Shown here piece after piece: positions 48,529 through 58,722 of a DNA stretch of 64,000 nucleotides (position 1 is the stretch's first letter; every line of letters starts with the position of its first letter). Below the pieces are notes generated by a model. It saw nothing but the letters and a program-made list of their open reading frames with translations, was not told the origin of the DNA and did not search any database. Origin of the DNA: Thraustochytrium sp. TN22 (lineage: Eukaryota; Sar; Bigyra; Thraustochytrida; Thraustochytriidae); contig JABLUY010000118.1 of assembly GCA_013306675.1 (NCBI GenBank), forward strand, positions 46,608 to 110,607, read 5' to 3'. The translations under genes and the position numbers were made by a program.

Positions 48529-49887
48529 CTACTTGGAATTGGAAGTGAAGAGGTCAGTCAGACGCTTTGCTTCGGCGTCGCTTTTACCAAGCACACGTTT
48601 GAGAATATCCTCGGTGTGCTCGCCATAATGGGGTGGGGGGTCGAGCGAGCGTGCAGCCGAGGCGTCGAGCGCCTCGGGGCCCGCGCCCTTCCAGACGACT
48701 TGGCGCAAGCTGATGGGCTGTGCGCCGTCGAACTGGGCGAGGTGCGGTTTGCGCTGGCGCTCCTCGTCGGTAGCGGCGCGTGTGACAACGATCTCGCGTG
48801 CCTCGGGCGCGTCGAAAGCCGCGGCCATGTCATTGACGCCGCCGCACGGGACCTTCTTGGCCTGGAGCCTGGTGAGAACCTCCGCGCGGTCCCAGTCGGC
48901 AAGCGCGGCACGCAGGCGGTCGTTGAGGTCGGCGCGGTTGGCGCAGCGCTGTGGGTTGGTGGCGAAGCGTTCGTCATCGGCCCAGTCAGCGTGGCCGAGC
49001 ACCTCGCAGAGGCTGCGAAATTGTGCGTTGGTGCCGACGCCAAGCGTGAGTAGCTGCGCCGGGTCGCGCGTGGCATAGATGGTACCGTATGGCGCGATGG
49101 ACGGATGGTCGCTGCCCATGCGCTGTGGCACGACGCCCTCCTTGAGGTAGTTCATTGCCTGGTTGGCGAGCGCCGAAACGGCCGAGGAGATGAGCGACAC
49201 GTTGACGGCACCGCCCTTGCCCGTGCGCTCGCGGCGCCAGAGCTGCAGTAGAATAGCCTGCTTGAGCTGGTGCGCCGTCATGAGGTCGATGAGCGCCACC
49301 GGCATCTTGACTGGCTCGCTCTCGGGCGTGCCGTTCATATACTGAAAGCCGGACTCCGCTTGGATGACGGCATCGTAGCCGGCGCGCGGGTTGTCAAGGC
49401 CGTAGCCGGTGATCTGCGCGTACACGAGGCGCTCATTAAGCGCGCAGAGCGTGGCCGGGTCCACGCCGAGCTTCTCGGCGTCGCCCGGCTTGAAGCTCGC
49501 CAGGAAGCAGTCGGCGCTCTGCGCCAGCTCGCGCAGCACCTCGCGGCCCTCCTCGCAGCCCAGATCCACGACGATGCTCTTCTTGCCCAGGTTGCACGCC
49601 GAGAAGTACGCCGTCACGTCTTCCTGCAGCGGCTCTGACCCTAGCCGCCACGTCCGCGTCACGTCGCCGCGCGTCACCGGCGACTCCACCTTGATCACCT
49701 CCGCGCCCAGCTCCGCCAGGAACTGGCCCACGGTCGGCCCCGCCAGCACGTTCGCCACCTCCACGACGCGCATGCCCCGCATCATGAGGCCGTCTTCGCT
49801 GCCGGCCGCCGCGCTCAGCGCCCTCGCCATGTGCCGGCGCCCATTCGCTGCCAGGGCCGCGCGGCCCGCGTGCCCCAGCATCATCAT
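48529..49887 (-). CDS. Family III CoA-transferase (SUGCT-like), mitochondrial
   Basis: A 452-residue CaiB/BaiF family enzyme most like succinate-hydroxymethylglutarate CoA-transferase, which moves CoA between dicarboxylic acids such as succinate, glutarate and hydroxymethylglutarate. Family blocks: GMRVVEVANVLAGPTVGQFL, LGAEVIKVESP, and YFSACNLGKKSIVVDLG. The catalytic Asp172 lies in GYDAVIQAESG. The first ATG triplet (49887; MMMLGHAGRAALAANGRRHM) leads into a basic, Ala-rich presequence of about 30 residues, suggesting mitochondrial import. Substrates are inferred. Confidence 0.88.
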   Translation of the reverse strand: MMMLGHAGRAALAANGRRHMARALSAAAGSEDGLMMRGMRVVEVANVLAGPTVGQFLAELGAEVIKVESPVTRGDVTRTWRLGSEPLQEDVTAYFSACNLGKKSIVVDLGCEEGREVLRELAQSADCFLASFKPGDAEKLGVDPATLCALNERLVYAQITGYGLDNPRAGYDAVIQAESGFQYMNGTPESEPVKMPVALIDLMTAHQLKQAILLQLWRRERTGKGGAVNVSLISSAVSALANQAMNYLKEGVVPQRMGSDHPSIAPYGTIYATRDPAQLLTLGVGTNAQFRSLCEVLGHADWADDERFATNPQRCANRADLNDRLRAALADWDRAEVLTRLQAKKVPCGGVNDMAAAFDAPEAREIVVTRAATDEERQRKPHLAQFDGAQPISLRQVVWKGAGPEALDASAARSLDPPPHYGEHTEDILKRVLGKSDAEAKRLTDLFTSNSK

Positions 49888-51144
49888 CGCCGTCTCCGCG
49901 AGCTGCAAGTCGTAGATCTGGTGCGCAAGCTCTTCTTCATGGTCCGATCGTTGCCTTCCTGCCTGTTGATCTCATCGATCTCATCGATCTCGTCTCCATG
50001 AGAGATGAAAGACCGCTACGCGGCACTGGAGCAAGAAGGACGACGTCAAAGTTCGACCAGTGCTATTTCGTGCTCAAGCGCGTCAAGCTGGATGCCAAAA
50101 CCTCGCATGGCTCATCATGGCCATCATGTCTCCCGCTGGCATTCTCGCGCGCACGTTGGGCGATCAAGATCAAGTTCTGTGGTCGTCATTTGTGGGGTTG
50201 GCATCCATCCTGTGCAGTGGCGGCCAGTCACTCGGCGCCGCGTCGTGCGCCGTCTCTGATGCTGGCGATGCTGGCTGATGCTGCCCGTTCTCACATGTCA
50301 AGGACTCTCAAGGCGTTCACCCAGCTGGACCGAGCACGCCGGCGCCGCAGCCGCACGGCGCCGCACGGAGCGCACGCGCCCGCCTCCGAACCGCTTCGCC
50401 CGCGCCCACCCGTGAGCCTCCAGGCCGCCGCCGCATGCCTTGATCGCCGTCGATTCGGCTTTAGGCCCCTAGCCCTCGCCTAGCACCAACTTGAATCACG
50501 GCCCGCCATCATGACGCAGTCCTCGTCCTCGTCGCTGATCGTCACCATCATGGCGGTCCGTTCGATCCGGTCACCGTGGCCGAGTCAGCACGAGCACAGC
50601 CCAGGGGCCCGGCCCGGCCAGGCCGCGCCGCGAGCCCGGCCCGGCGGCCGCCGCGCGGCGGCCGCGCCCTCCGCGCGCAGGCCGCGGGCGCGCGCCGCGC
50701 AGCGCGGCGCCCTCGCCGGCCGCGCGGCCAGGCCCGGCTGCGCGCGGCGGGCGGAGGCGGGCGGGAGGCGGGCGGGCGGGCAGGCGCCGCGGCGTTCAGC
50801 CTCTACAAGGAGGAAGGCGGCCGGCCACCTCGCTCGCTCGTGACGCCGCGCGGCTGGCTCCGCGCGCGGCGGCGGCGGCGGCGGCGTGACTCGCGCGCGG
50901 CGGCGGCCGCAGAGCGGCAAGGCGCGCGAGTCGGCGGCGGTCTCGGCGGCGGCCCTGCCCGGCGGCGAGCGGCGGCGGCGGCGGAGGGCGCAGCCAGCGG
51001 AGCGAGCGGGGCGGTCGATTGGATTTCAAAAAGGACATCGGCGCGCATCGGCGCTGTCAAAGTTGATTCGACGCCGGCCGGCCAGCCAGGCAGGCAGCCA
51101 GCCAGCCAGCTAGCCGCGCTCGCTCGGGCGCGCGGACGACGAGG
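49888..51144. other. 1.26-kb divergent intergenic region
   Basis: It contains an ATCGATCTC repeat (about 49967-49995), GC-rich repeat sequence at 50,600-51,000, and GCCAG/CAGC leader repeats up to the LRR gene start. Open frames such as 49998-50483 have no recognisable features, and I support no gene here. Confidence 0.5.
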
Positions 51145-52385
51145 ATGGCGCGCGCAGCGGCGCTCGCGGCTCTGGCGCTCTTGACGCTGGCGCAGACCGC
51201 GACGGGCTTCTGCGTGTGCAATGAGGAGGTGGACTGCGACGAGGTGGAGACGCTGGCGGACCTTATCGCGCTCGGCACCAACCTCAAGCAGGTGACCTGC
51301 GTCTCCTACAACGCGAACAACGTGCGCGTGGCGCTCTCGGACGGCTTCGGCAACTCCGTCTCCCAGCTCTCGCAGCTGACCTGGCTGTACGTGACGCGGC
51401 TTGACGCGCACCACGCTTTGCTGCGCTCTGCTGCGCGACTCGTTGTTGCGCCCAGTACTGACAATCCTCCCCGATCGCAGGCATATTCAAGGCGCTGACT
51501 TTCAGAGCTCCGTGCCGTCCGGGCTGACAGCGCTCACCAACCTCGAGTTTCTGTAGGTTAGCCTCGCGTGCAAGCTGATCAAGCGATCGCGTGCTGCACG
51601 GCACGTGGACAGCGAACCGAACGAATGAATGAATGCCTGACTGACCATGCACGCGCGCGCACACGCACAGGTGGCTGCCGGACAACGGCTTCACTGGGGA
51701 GCTCCCGGCCGGAATGGGCCAGCTGACCAAGCTGACCTCGCTCAACTTCAATATGAACCAGATCGAGGGCAGCATCCCATCGGATCTTGGCAGCCTGACG
51801 AAGCTGGTGAGCCTCGAGCTGTACAACAACAGCTTCTCGGGTGAGATCCCGGACGAGCTCGGCAACCTGCAGCAGCTCACGAGCTTGTGGCTGAACCGCA
51901 ACGAGCTGAGCGGCGAGATCCCGAGCTCGCTCGCCGCACTGCCCAAGCTGCGCAACTTCATCATCTCCGACAACGCGCTCGAGGGCGAGGTGCCGGCCAT
52001 CGGTAGCACCTCGCTGAAGAGCCTCTACGTGCGCTCGCCCAGCATCTGCGGCACGGCGCCCTCGTACACGGCCAACCACACGGACTTGCCGACCTCGAAC
52101 AGCGTCATCTCCGAGTGCGTTGCGCCCACGCCCGAGCCCACCGCGGAGCCCTCCAAGAGCCCGACTCGCGCGCCCACCACTTTCGCGCCCACGGTGCCTG
52201 GGGAGACGCGCTCGCCCACCACGGCCTCGCCCACGCCGCAGCCCACGCCGACTTCGCAGACTGGCGGTGCGACCGGCGGTGGCTCGAGCGATCCCGACGA
52301 CAGCGCCGCGGTCTCGATGTCGCCGGCCACCACGCTGCTGGCCGCCATGCTCGCGCTGGCCGCAGCGCTCACCCCGTCCCCCTGA
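51145..52385 (+). CDS. Secreted, probably GPI-anchored leucine-rich-repeat protein, spliced
   Basis: Exons 51145-51386, 51481-51552 and 51671-52385 join to 342 residues. Both introns start GTACGT or GTAGGT, end CAG and are in the same phase (after the second base of a Leu codon). The middle exon of 72 bp is exactly one 24-residue LRR. Signal peptide at 1-21 (MARAAALAALALLTLAQTAT). Plant-type LRRs follow (about 75-250; NQIEGSIPSDLGSLTKLVS, NSFSGEIPDELGNLQQL). A Pro/Thr-rich stalk (about 275-320, repeated PTxxPT) and a hydrophobic C-terminal tail (TTLLAAMLALAAAL) suggest a GPI-anchored surface protein. The stalk style is common in stramenopiles. An adhesion or recognition role is inferred. Confidence 0.85.
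51387..51480 (+). other. Intron 1 of the LRR gene (94 bp)
   Basis: GTACGT donor, CAG acceptor. Splicing restores the LRR register (LTWL then HIQGADFQSSVPSG) with the exact 24-residue period. Confidence 0.8.
51553..51670 (+). other. Intron 2 of the LRR gene (118 bp)
   Basis: GTAGGT donor, CACAG acceptor, same phase as intron 1. It joins NLEFL to WLPDNGFTGELP. Without splicing, a TAG stop follows immediately. Confidence 0.8.
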
Positions 52386-52499
52386 AGAAACAACCCGGCC
52401 TTTGACCTGCTGCTGCCTGGCCTTGCCCTCCAGGCCGCCCCCTGCCTCTGCTCTGCTGTGTGATTACTACAAGCCCGCGTAGACTGGATCCTGCCATAT

Positions 52500-54836
52500 C
52501 CCAATCACACCTCTATGCTTACTCGTATCCGCCTACCACGCGGGGGTCCCTCGGTGACGCCCGGCACAGGGGGCACTAAAGCGTATTAAGAGGGTACTTT
52601 ACTCCCGATTTGCTCCAAAAAAGTGGCCTAGAGTCTGGCGAAGTTAGTTCCGCATTCGATCAAAAACGCAGCGATGGGGCCGAGCTTGAAGAGGCCCACT
52701 CGAAGCGACCCAAGGCTCCTGCCCCCTATTCATTTTGGCCGAAGGCGTGGTGGTTAGGATGAGATGAGCTCGGCAGTTCGCCCAGAGCGGCTTTGGGGGG
52801 AGCTCGCGCGCGACTTCGTCGCGGAGCGCGCTGGAGCCGCAGGCGCTGCGGCGCGCGGCTGCAGGCGGCCCTGGCGGGTGCCTTGTGCCTGCTCTCAGCT
52901 CGCACGCCCCTGCCGCAGCGCTTGGACGTGGAGTCGGGCCCGCACTGCGACATCATGGCATCGGCGAGGCCTAACCACCGCGTGGAGGACGACAGCGACA
53001 GCGACAGCGACAGCGAGTTCGTGCCCCTGGACAAGCGGGACACAGGGGACGAAGACGAAGAAGGAGAGGAGCTTGGCGACGAGGATGCTCGTGCTGAGGC
53101 CGCTGCGCAGCAAGACTTCGAAGACATACTTGCGTTGGTCGACGAACCGACGCGTGGTGCGAGTGCATGTTCGAGGTCGGCCTCATTCAGCACAAGACCG
53201 TTCCGGGGCTCGCAGTCTCGCCGGATGGAGTCGCTCGCGTCCGGCTTCCAGGCGCGGAGTGCGACGCATCGTCAGTACTATGCAGCGTCGAGATCAAGAC
53301 GCGCGTCGCGCCTGGAGGCGCGGTAGACGCACGTATCGTGAGCACCCAGATGAACACGTGGGGGACGAGACTTGGTGGAAGGCCATACCTGCCGAGCACC
53401 GCGCGCAAGTCTTGCACCAAGCTGTGGTCCTCCAAATCGATCACGTGCTCTACGTTGCTGCCAGCACGAGTTCGTGTTTGTACGCCTGCCTCGTTGAAGT
53501 GCCTCCGGACGCCCGGCTCGCCATGGAGCGCGCTCTGAAACCGTGGGCGGACAAGCTCACGACATGGGCGCACCAGAGCATCGACAGCGGGTGCGCCGCC
53601 CAAGCCACCTGCCATCTTCGGCGAGGAGGAGGGGGCGGTGCTGAGCTCGCACTTCCGGCTGTGGCGCGCCATGCGCAAGCTTGTCGCTCTGAAGGGGCCC
53701 ATGCGGCCCGTGCATGTCATCAAGTGCTTACCGCAGGAGCTATACAACGTCGCAAAGGGCGGCGTCGACGGAAGCACACAGTACGTGGAGCAGATCACCA
53801 ACACGCAGTGCATGAATCTGAGCTGCGACCAGAACATCGCGTTGCGCACGTACAAGCAGCTCGTTGTCAACGCCATCGTGGTCTACCGCTACTTACAGGC
53901 TGCGAGGAAGAGCAACCTCGAAGACAGCGACGGGCTAAAGGCCCTCCGCGACAAGGTGAACCGCTCTGAAGCGCTCAGCACTGTCTCGTTCCGCCTCACT
54001 GTCGACATGGTCCGTCACGTCTACAGGAGCAGGCAGCTCGATACGGCGCAGGTGGAGTTCAACATGCAGCCAAGCATGCCCAAGCCCACTGGGCTCACCA
54101 GGGAAGCGGCGAGGGACCTCGTGACCGCCGGTAAGCGCAAGCGAACCCCCGAGTTGCAGAAGTTCTTCAACCACGGCCAAGCCCGCGACATCCGCCTCGA
54201 TGCCGCACTGCAACATGACTCAGAGGCAGCGGGAAAGGCATCCTTCAACGCCAACAACAAGAGGATTCCCGCCAAGCGGCTCTGCGTCATCTGCGGCAAG
54301 CAAACGCACCGTCGTTGCACCATCTGCGGTGTGCCTCTGCACGTGTTCATGAGAAAGAATGAACGCACAACCTGCTTTTCCAAGTGGCACACGCGCGTGC
54401 GCGTCGAGCCTCACGAAGGCTTCAAGAAGCGCAAGACAAACGTCAACGGAACACCTTCGCCCATTTGCCTCGATCATGTCGATTCGAGCAGCGCCAGTGC
54501 CTCGTCCGGTACCCCTACAGCGCAGAGCAGGAACGACCACGTAGCCCAAGCCAGCTACACCGACACCCCATCAAGCCATAGTTCAAGATCCTCTCGCAGC
54601 AGCCTCAGCACGAGTCCATCGTGCCCTTGATGCAGCCCAAGTTGGCCTCAGCATCCGCACAGGCCAGTCGGAAGTGACCAACACTTTACGCTTCCATACA
54701 AACCCAGTAGTTGAAAGTTCCAAAAATGATTAGAATCATGATAGCAACAGGTCAGTCGAGCGCAAGCAGGAGAGCCGATTTACTAGGGATAATATGGCTA
54801 TCCTGATTAAACTCCGTCTAGGGCGATGGGATTGGG
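52500..54836 (+). mobile_element. piggyBac-like transposon, copy B (2,337 bp)
   Basis: Flanked by ATAT at 52496-52499 and 54837-54840, a perfect 4-bp target duplication. Left end CCCAATCACACCTC; right end reads GCGATGGGATTGGG. Length equals copy A exactly, and the sequences I compared, including non-coding ends, match. The element lies 28 kb from copy A in inverted orientation. It is inserted 115 bp past the stop of the LRR gene, so it interrupts or follows that gene's 3' UTR. Target sites TTAT and ATAT suggest a WTAT preference instead of TTAA. Confidence 0.9.
52764..54630 (+). pseudogene. Transposon gene, copy B: YqaJ-like nuclease plus piggyBac-like C-terminus (frame-broken)
   Basis: One protein spread over three frames. 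From the ATG at 52764: RPERLWGELARDFVAERAG. Then, in another frame, an acidic stretch (EDDSDSDSDSEFVPLDK, up to about 53150). From about 53155, a YqaJ/PD-(D/E)XK nuclease core: FEVGLIQHKTVPGLAVSPDG (SPDG at 53218-53229) and CSVEIK (53281-53298). It continues in a third frame (PAEHRAQVLHQAVVLQIDHV, about 53385-53450). A fourth segment, open from before 53638 to 54630, has GGVD (53758-53769), where piggyBac transposases carry their third catalytic Asp, followed by a helix typical of that region. It ends with a Cys-rich finger (54283-54393: CVICGKQTHRRCTICG ... CFSKWHT) like the piggyBac C-terminal domain. The region with the first two catalytic Asps is absent. The breaks may be real mutations, tiny introns or base-calling errors. 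Confidence 0.7.
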
Positions 54837-55324
54837 ATATGATAAGCTCTTCTACTTAGAGAAGTCAGACCTGCTCCTTTGCCTCCTCTGCCTGTCTGCC
54901 TGTCTGCGGTCAATTCGATCGCCGCCCTCCGCCCCCCCCCCCCCCTTGTCGCCCGACACGCCCAACACGCCGACGACCCCGTTCTGCTTTATCAAAGGAC
55001 GAATCGTCCCATGCCCATATTTGCAGCACCACTGCCCGTAGTTGCAGTGCTTGCTCGCGTCCTCCTCCTCGTCGCCCGCCATGCCGATGCCGCCCGACTC
55101 GGAGGACCACTTTGCTTGCTTGAGGTTTTGTTACGAGAGGGAAAGTCGCACTTTGCAGCGCGGCTGTGTGAGCGAGCAAGTGCAGAATCGGGGCCAGGCC
55201 CACTTGCGCGCGCCGCGGCCACCGCTCGCTCGCGTGGGTGGCGCCCAGCGGCCAGCCGTAGAACTCGCGTGCGGCGGTCGCGGCGGCGCGGCGGAGCGGC
55301 GGAGCGGCGGAGCGGAGCGGTGCC
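54837..55324. other. Intergenic region beside transposon B
   Basis: Promoter side of the NOL7-like gene. It holds a poly-C run (about 54936-54950) and GGAGC repeats just before the next ATG. No gene is supported. Confidence 0.55.
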
Positions 55325-56545
55325 ATGGCGCTCACACGGGCGCGGCGGCAGCGCGCGAGCCCCGCCAAGCAGCAGAAGCAGCAGGAGGCAGCGTGGCCCT
55401 CGCCGCCCATGACACGGCGGAGGACCACGCGGAGCGCAGCGACGGGGCAGACCCCGGCGCGCGCAGCGACGCGTCGCCAGCGCGTCAAGGACGTCGAGGA
55501 GGACGACGGCGAGGAGGAGAATGTCGAGGTCGTCGAGGTCGAGAGCACCGACGAGGACGAAAAGGACGATGGCCAGCAGGAAGACGAAGGCGACGAGGAC
55601 GACGACGAGGACGAGGAAGAAGAAGAGGCAAAGCCTAGCAGCGCCGTCAAGGCCACGCGCAAGGCTAAGCTCTCTGAGGTCGACCAAGAGGAGGACGAAG
55701 AGGAGGACGAGGAGGAAGAGGAAGAGGCCGACACTGATGAGGATGCGCCGTCCCCCGCCAAAAGCAGCACCAAGGGCAACGTTCGCGCCATTGAGTCAGA
55801 GGACGAGGACGAGGACGAGGACGACGAGGACGACGAGGACGATGGCGAGGCCGCGAACGCGGACGAGGCGGCCCCAGAGGAGGATGAGGAGCAGGCGGAG
55901 GAGGCCGCCGAGGTGATCGAGGACTCGGACGACGAGGCGCCCGAGGAGATCGCGCAGGTGGCAGTGCGCGAGGAGATGGCAGCGCGCAAGGAGAGGGAGG
56001 ATGAGGAGGCAGACAAGAAGAAGAAGAAGCGCGGCGGCCGCAGTGCTGCAAAGCGCGCAGAGCGCGTCCTCGAGACGGCCGGTGACGACCTCGACGAGGA
56101 CGAGCTTCCGGCCGACGTGCTGGAGGCGGTGCTCAAGGCCAAGGCGAACGAGGAGGCGAAACGCAAGGCAGACAAGAAGAAGAGCAAGGCGAAGTCCGGC
56201 CCGCAGGTGCTGGGCGGCACGCGGCCCGAGGATGAGATCCTTCAGCCCGCGCCGCGCGAGGACAACATCCAGCTCGCGTACACTACTACGGTGAACGGCA
56301 AGGAGGTGACCATTTACCAGGACACGAACCGCCGTACGGTTTTCGACGATGACGCGGACCTTGAAAGTGAAGACGAGGATGAGGTTCCGGACATGGATGC
56401 TAGCGTGCAGGCTTTCGCGGCCCAGTTCCTTAACGGCGGCCGCCGCGCGCGCGTCGACCCGGCGCAGCTTACCAAGACCAAGAAGACCAAGCGGCCGTTC
56501 AAGGGGGGGAACAGAAAGCGCCGCAAGATGCCTGGCCTGGCATGA
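55325..56545 (+). CDS. NOL7/Utp16-like nucleolar protein
   Basis: 406 residues. A basic N-terminus is followed by about 150 highly acidic residues (Asp/Glu runs, about 57-200), then SDDEAPEEIAQVAVREEM, which matches the conserved SDDEAPEEV signature of Bud21/Utp16 and NOL7. A Lys-rich region follows, and a conserved-looking C-terminal part (GGTRPEDEILQPAPRED; VQAFAAQFLNGG; a terminal basic RKRRKM) like the NOL7 C-terminal domain. These proteins belong to the small-subunit processome (U3 snoRNP) in ribosome biogenesis. Assignment rests on the short signature and overall layout. Confidence 0.6.
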   Translation: MALTRARRQRASPAKQQKQQEAAWPSPPMTRRRTTRSAATGQTPARAATRRQRVKDVEEDDGEEENVEVVEVESTDEDEKDDGQQEDEGDEDDDEDEEEEEAKPSSAVKATRKAKLSEVDQEEDEEEDEEEEEEADTDEDAPSPAKSSTKGNVRAIESEDEDEDEDDEDDEDDGEAANADEAAPEEDEEQAEEAAEVIEDSDDEAPEEIAQVAVREEMAARKEREDEEADKKKKKRGGRSAAKRAERVLETAGDDLDEDELPADVLEAVLKAKANEEAKRKADKKKSKAKSGPQVLGGTRPEDEILQPAPREDNIQLAYTTTVNGKEVTIYQDTNRRTVFDDDADLESEDEDEVPDMDASVQAFAAQFLNGGRRARVDPAQLTKTKKTKRPFKGGNRKRRKMPGLA

Positions 56546-56657
56546 TGTGATGTTGTGCAAAAATCAATTTGAGTATGAAGTGATGCTCTCCAACGGTACG
56601 AGTCCGAAATGGAGCGTGCAGATTGTGTCTCGCTCACGCTCAACTCGCAATTTGCCG
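56546..56657. other. Short convergent 3' region
   Basis: 112 bp between two stop codons, AT-richer than its neighbours. No gene. Confidence 0.6.
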
Positions 56658-58690
56658 TCACGGCAGTGAGGTGCACATGGCCCCGAACAGTTGGGCGCGT
56701 TCCGTGCGCAGGGATCGCACCTGTGTCTTGAGGAAGGCCTCCAAAGCCTTGCCGCCCGTGGTGAAGGAGGCAATCTCGCCGCGCACCTGGTCCGTGGCAT
56801 CCTGCCACGCCAGCCGCTTTTCCTCGGGTGCGTTCTCCGGCGCCCGCCACGCGAGAATGTCGCTGTTTGAGTCGCATGCCAGGCGCGTCACCTGGGGCTG
56901 CAAGAGGTCGCTCGCTGCCTGCGCGGCGATCGCGTCCGAGGCAGCCTGGGCGCGCACCCTGGTGGTGGCCGTCGCGGCGGTTGAGTCGTCGCCCTCGTCG
57001 CACACGTAGGAGAAGAGCTTGTTGCGCAAATCGTTGAGCACGCGGGATTGCGCCTTGAGGTAATCCAGGAGCGTCTTGCCGCCGGTGCTCGTGCGGCTGA
57101 TCTGGGTTCTTACCTTTTCTGTGGCGTCCTCCCAGGCGTACAGGTGCTCCTGCGGCGCGCTCGCCGGCGGCGTCCAATCCAGAATCGCGTTGGAAAAAGG
57201 CCGCTTGCACGGCCCGTTCCCGTTCGCGGCCACCCCTCCCACGACAGGTGGTGCCTTGCTCGCCCCTGGCGCCGATCCTTCGTCTTGCGAAGCGATCGTG
57301 GTGCCCGAGGTCGTCGCCTCAGTGGCATTTGCGCCCGCGAACGAGGCGGACTCAGACCTACCCTGCACCGCGCAGGGCTCGCCGAAGATGGTCATGCGCT
57401 CCTGCACCAGCTCCGCGCGGATGCGACGGTCCAGGAGCCGCTGCTTGCCGCTCGGCGCCTTCGCCAATCGGTGTGCCGACCGGTAAACGAGGTCGGCCCA
57501 CTCCTTGCGCTGCGCCTGGGTCCCCTCGTCCGGGCCCGGTCGCCAGTCGAAGACGTGCTCCGTGTCGTGCGCCTGGAAGGCGATGCACCGGGACTCTTTC
57601 ACCGCACCCACCGCCAAGGTCTCCGCGTCAGTGGCCGCCGCACGCTGCCACTTCGCACGAAGGTAGCTCAAGACGGTCTCGTCCTCCTTGTCCCCGAGCG
57701 CGCTCCCAAAGGCCAGCACCTCGCCAATGCCGCCAACGAACTCGCACCCGCCGTTCGTGCCGCCAAGGGACAGCTTGCGGTTCAGCGAGAAGAGACCCTC
57801 GTGCGGATCGCCCACGTGCTTGAAGGCGCGCTCCGAGGTGCCTACCTCAACGCCGCTCTGTTCGCCCATGCGGTACTTGAGAACGCGAAACTCGCGGTCC
57901 ACGCTGGATGGCCGCTTTGCGGGTCTCTTCGCGAAGAGCTGCCCATGCCGCGACTTGAAGCCTGGCCACTCCCCGTCAAAGATGAAGCCCCCGTTCGGAA
58001 AGTGCCCGAACAGGCGCTGGTGTGCGCCGCCCTCCGTCGCCGATGGCCGCAGCACCACATACAACGTCATGGGCTCCTTGAGCTGCACATCTGCGGCTGT
58101 CAGCGCGCACCCGAACTTGACGTAGTGGAGGCACGTGTCCGAGTCGGCCGTCGCCACCTCCGCCGGCGTCTCGCTACCACTGCGCGTGGGGCTTTGAAAG
58201 ATGACGCGCTCGTTGCGGACCAGCGATGTCCAGGCGTTCACCTGGGCCGTGCCGACAACGCGTTGAATCTCGCGCCCTGCGTCCAACCAAAGCCATGGCC
58301 GAAGCGCTTCGTCCTGCATCAGTGAGTCGATGGCCTTGCTCTCTGTGTGCGCGCAACTTGAAGCGTCACTTGCAGAGGTCACGTCAGACTCGGCCTCTTG
58401 CTTCGCGTCTACCAGTAGCTCACTGGCGGGCGGCTGCGCTGTATCAGAGGCAGTCTGCTTCGTGTCTGGGATGGGCTGTTCCTTTGTGTCTGTGGCTGAG
58501 CCAGGCTGCAACTTCGTATCCGAGGCACTTTGCTTCGTCGGCTTGGTGTTCGAGGTTGTCAGCTTGGTGTTTGAGGTCACCAGCTTCATGGTTGAGGTCG
58601 TCGGCTCCATGTCCGAGACCGTCTTTTCCGAAACGGGGGCACTTTGCTTCGCGTTGAAGGCAATCTTCTTCGTGCTGAAGGCACGATCGG

Positions 58691-58722
<32 letters not shown>

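Noticed and set aside
49998-50483. 161-residue ORF in the divergent gap
   Set aside because: Two further overlapping frames of similar length exist there, and the sequence lacks any motif or hydrophobic segment.
52764-53969. A single 401-residue transposon protein in one frame
   Set aside because: Only its beginning and a middle part (about 53340-53590) look like protein; the rest is Arg/Trp/Ser-rich out-of-frame translation of segments that make sense in the other two frames.
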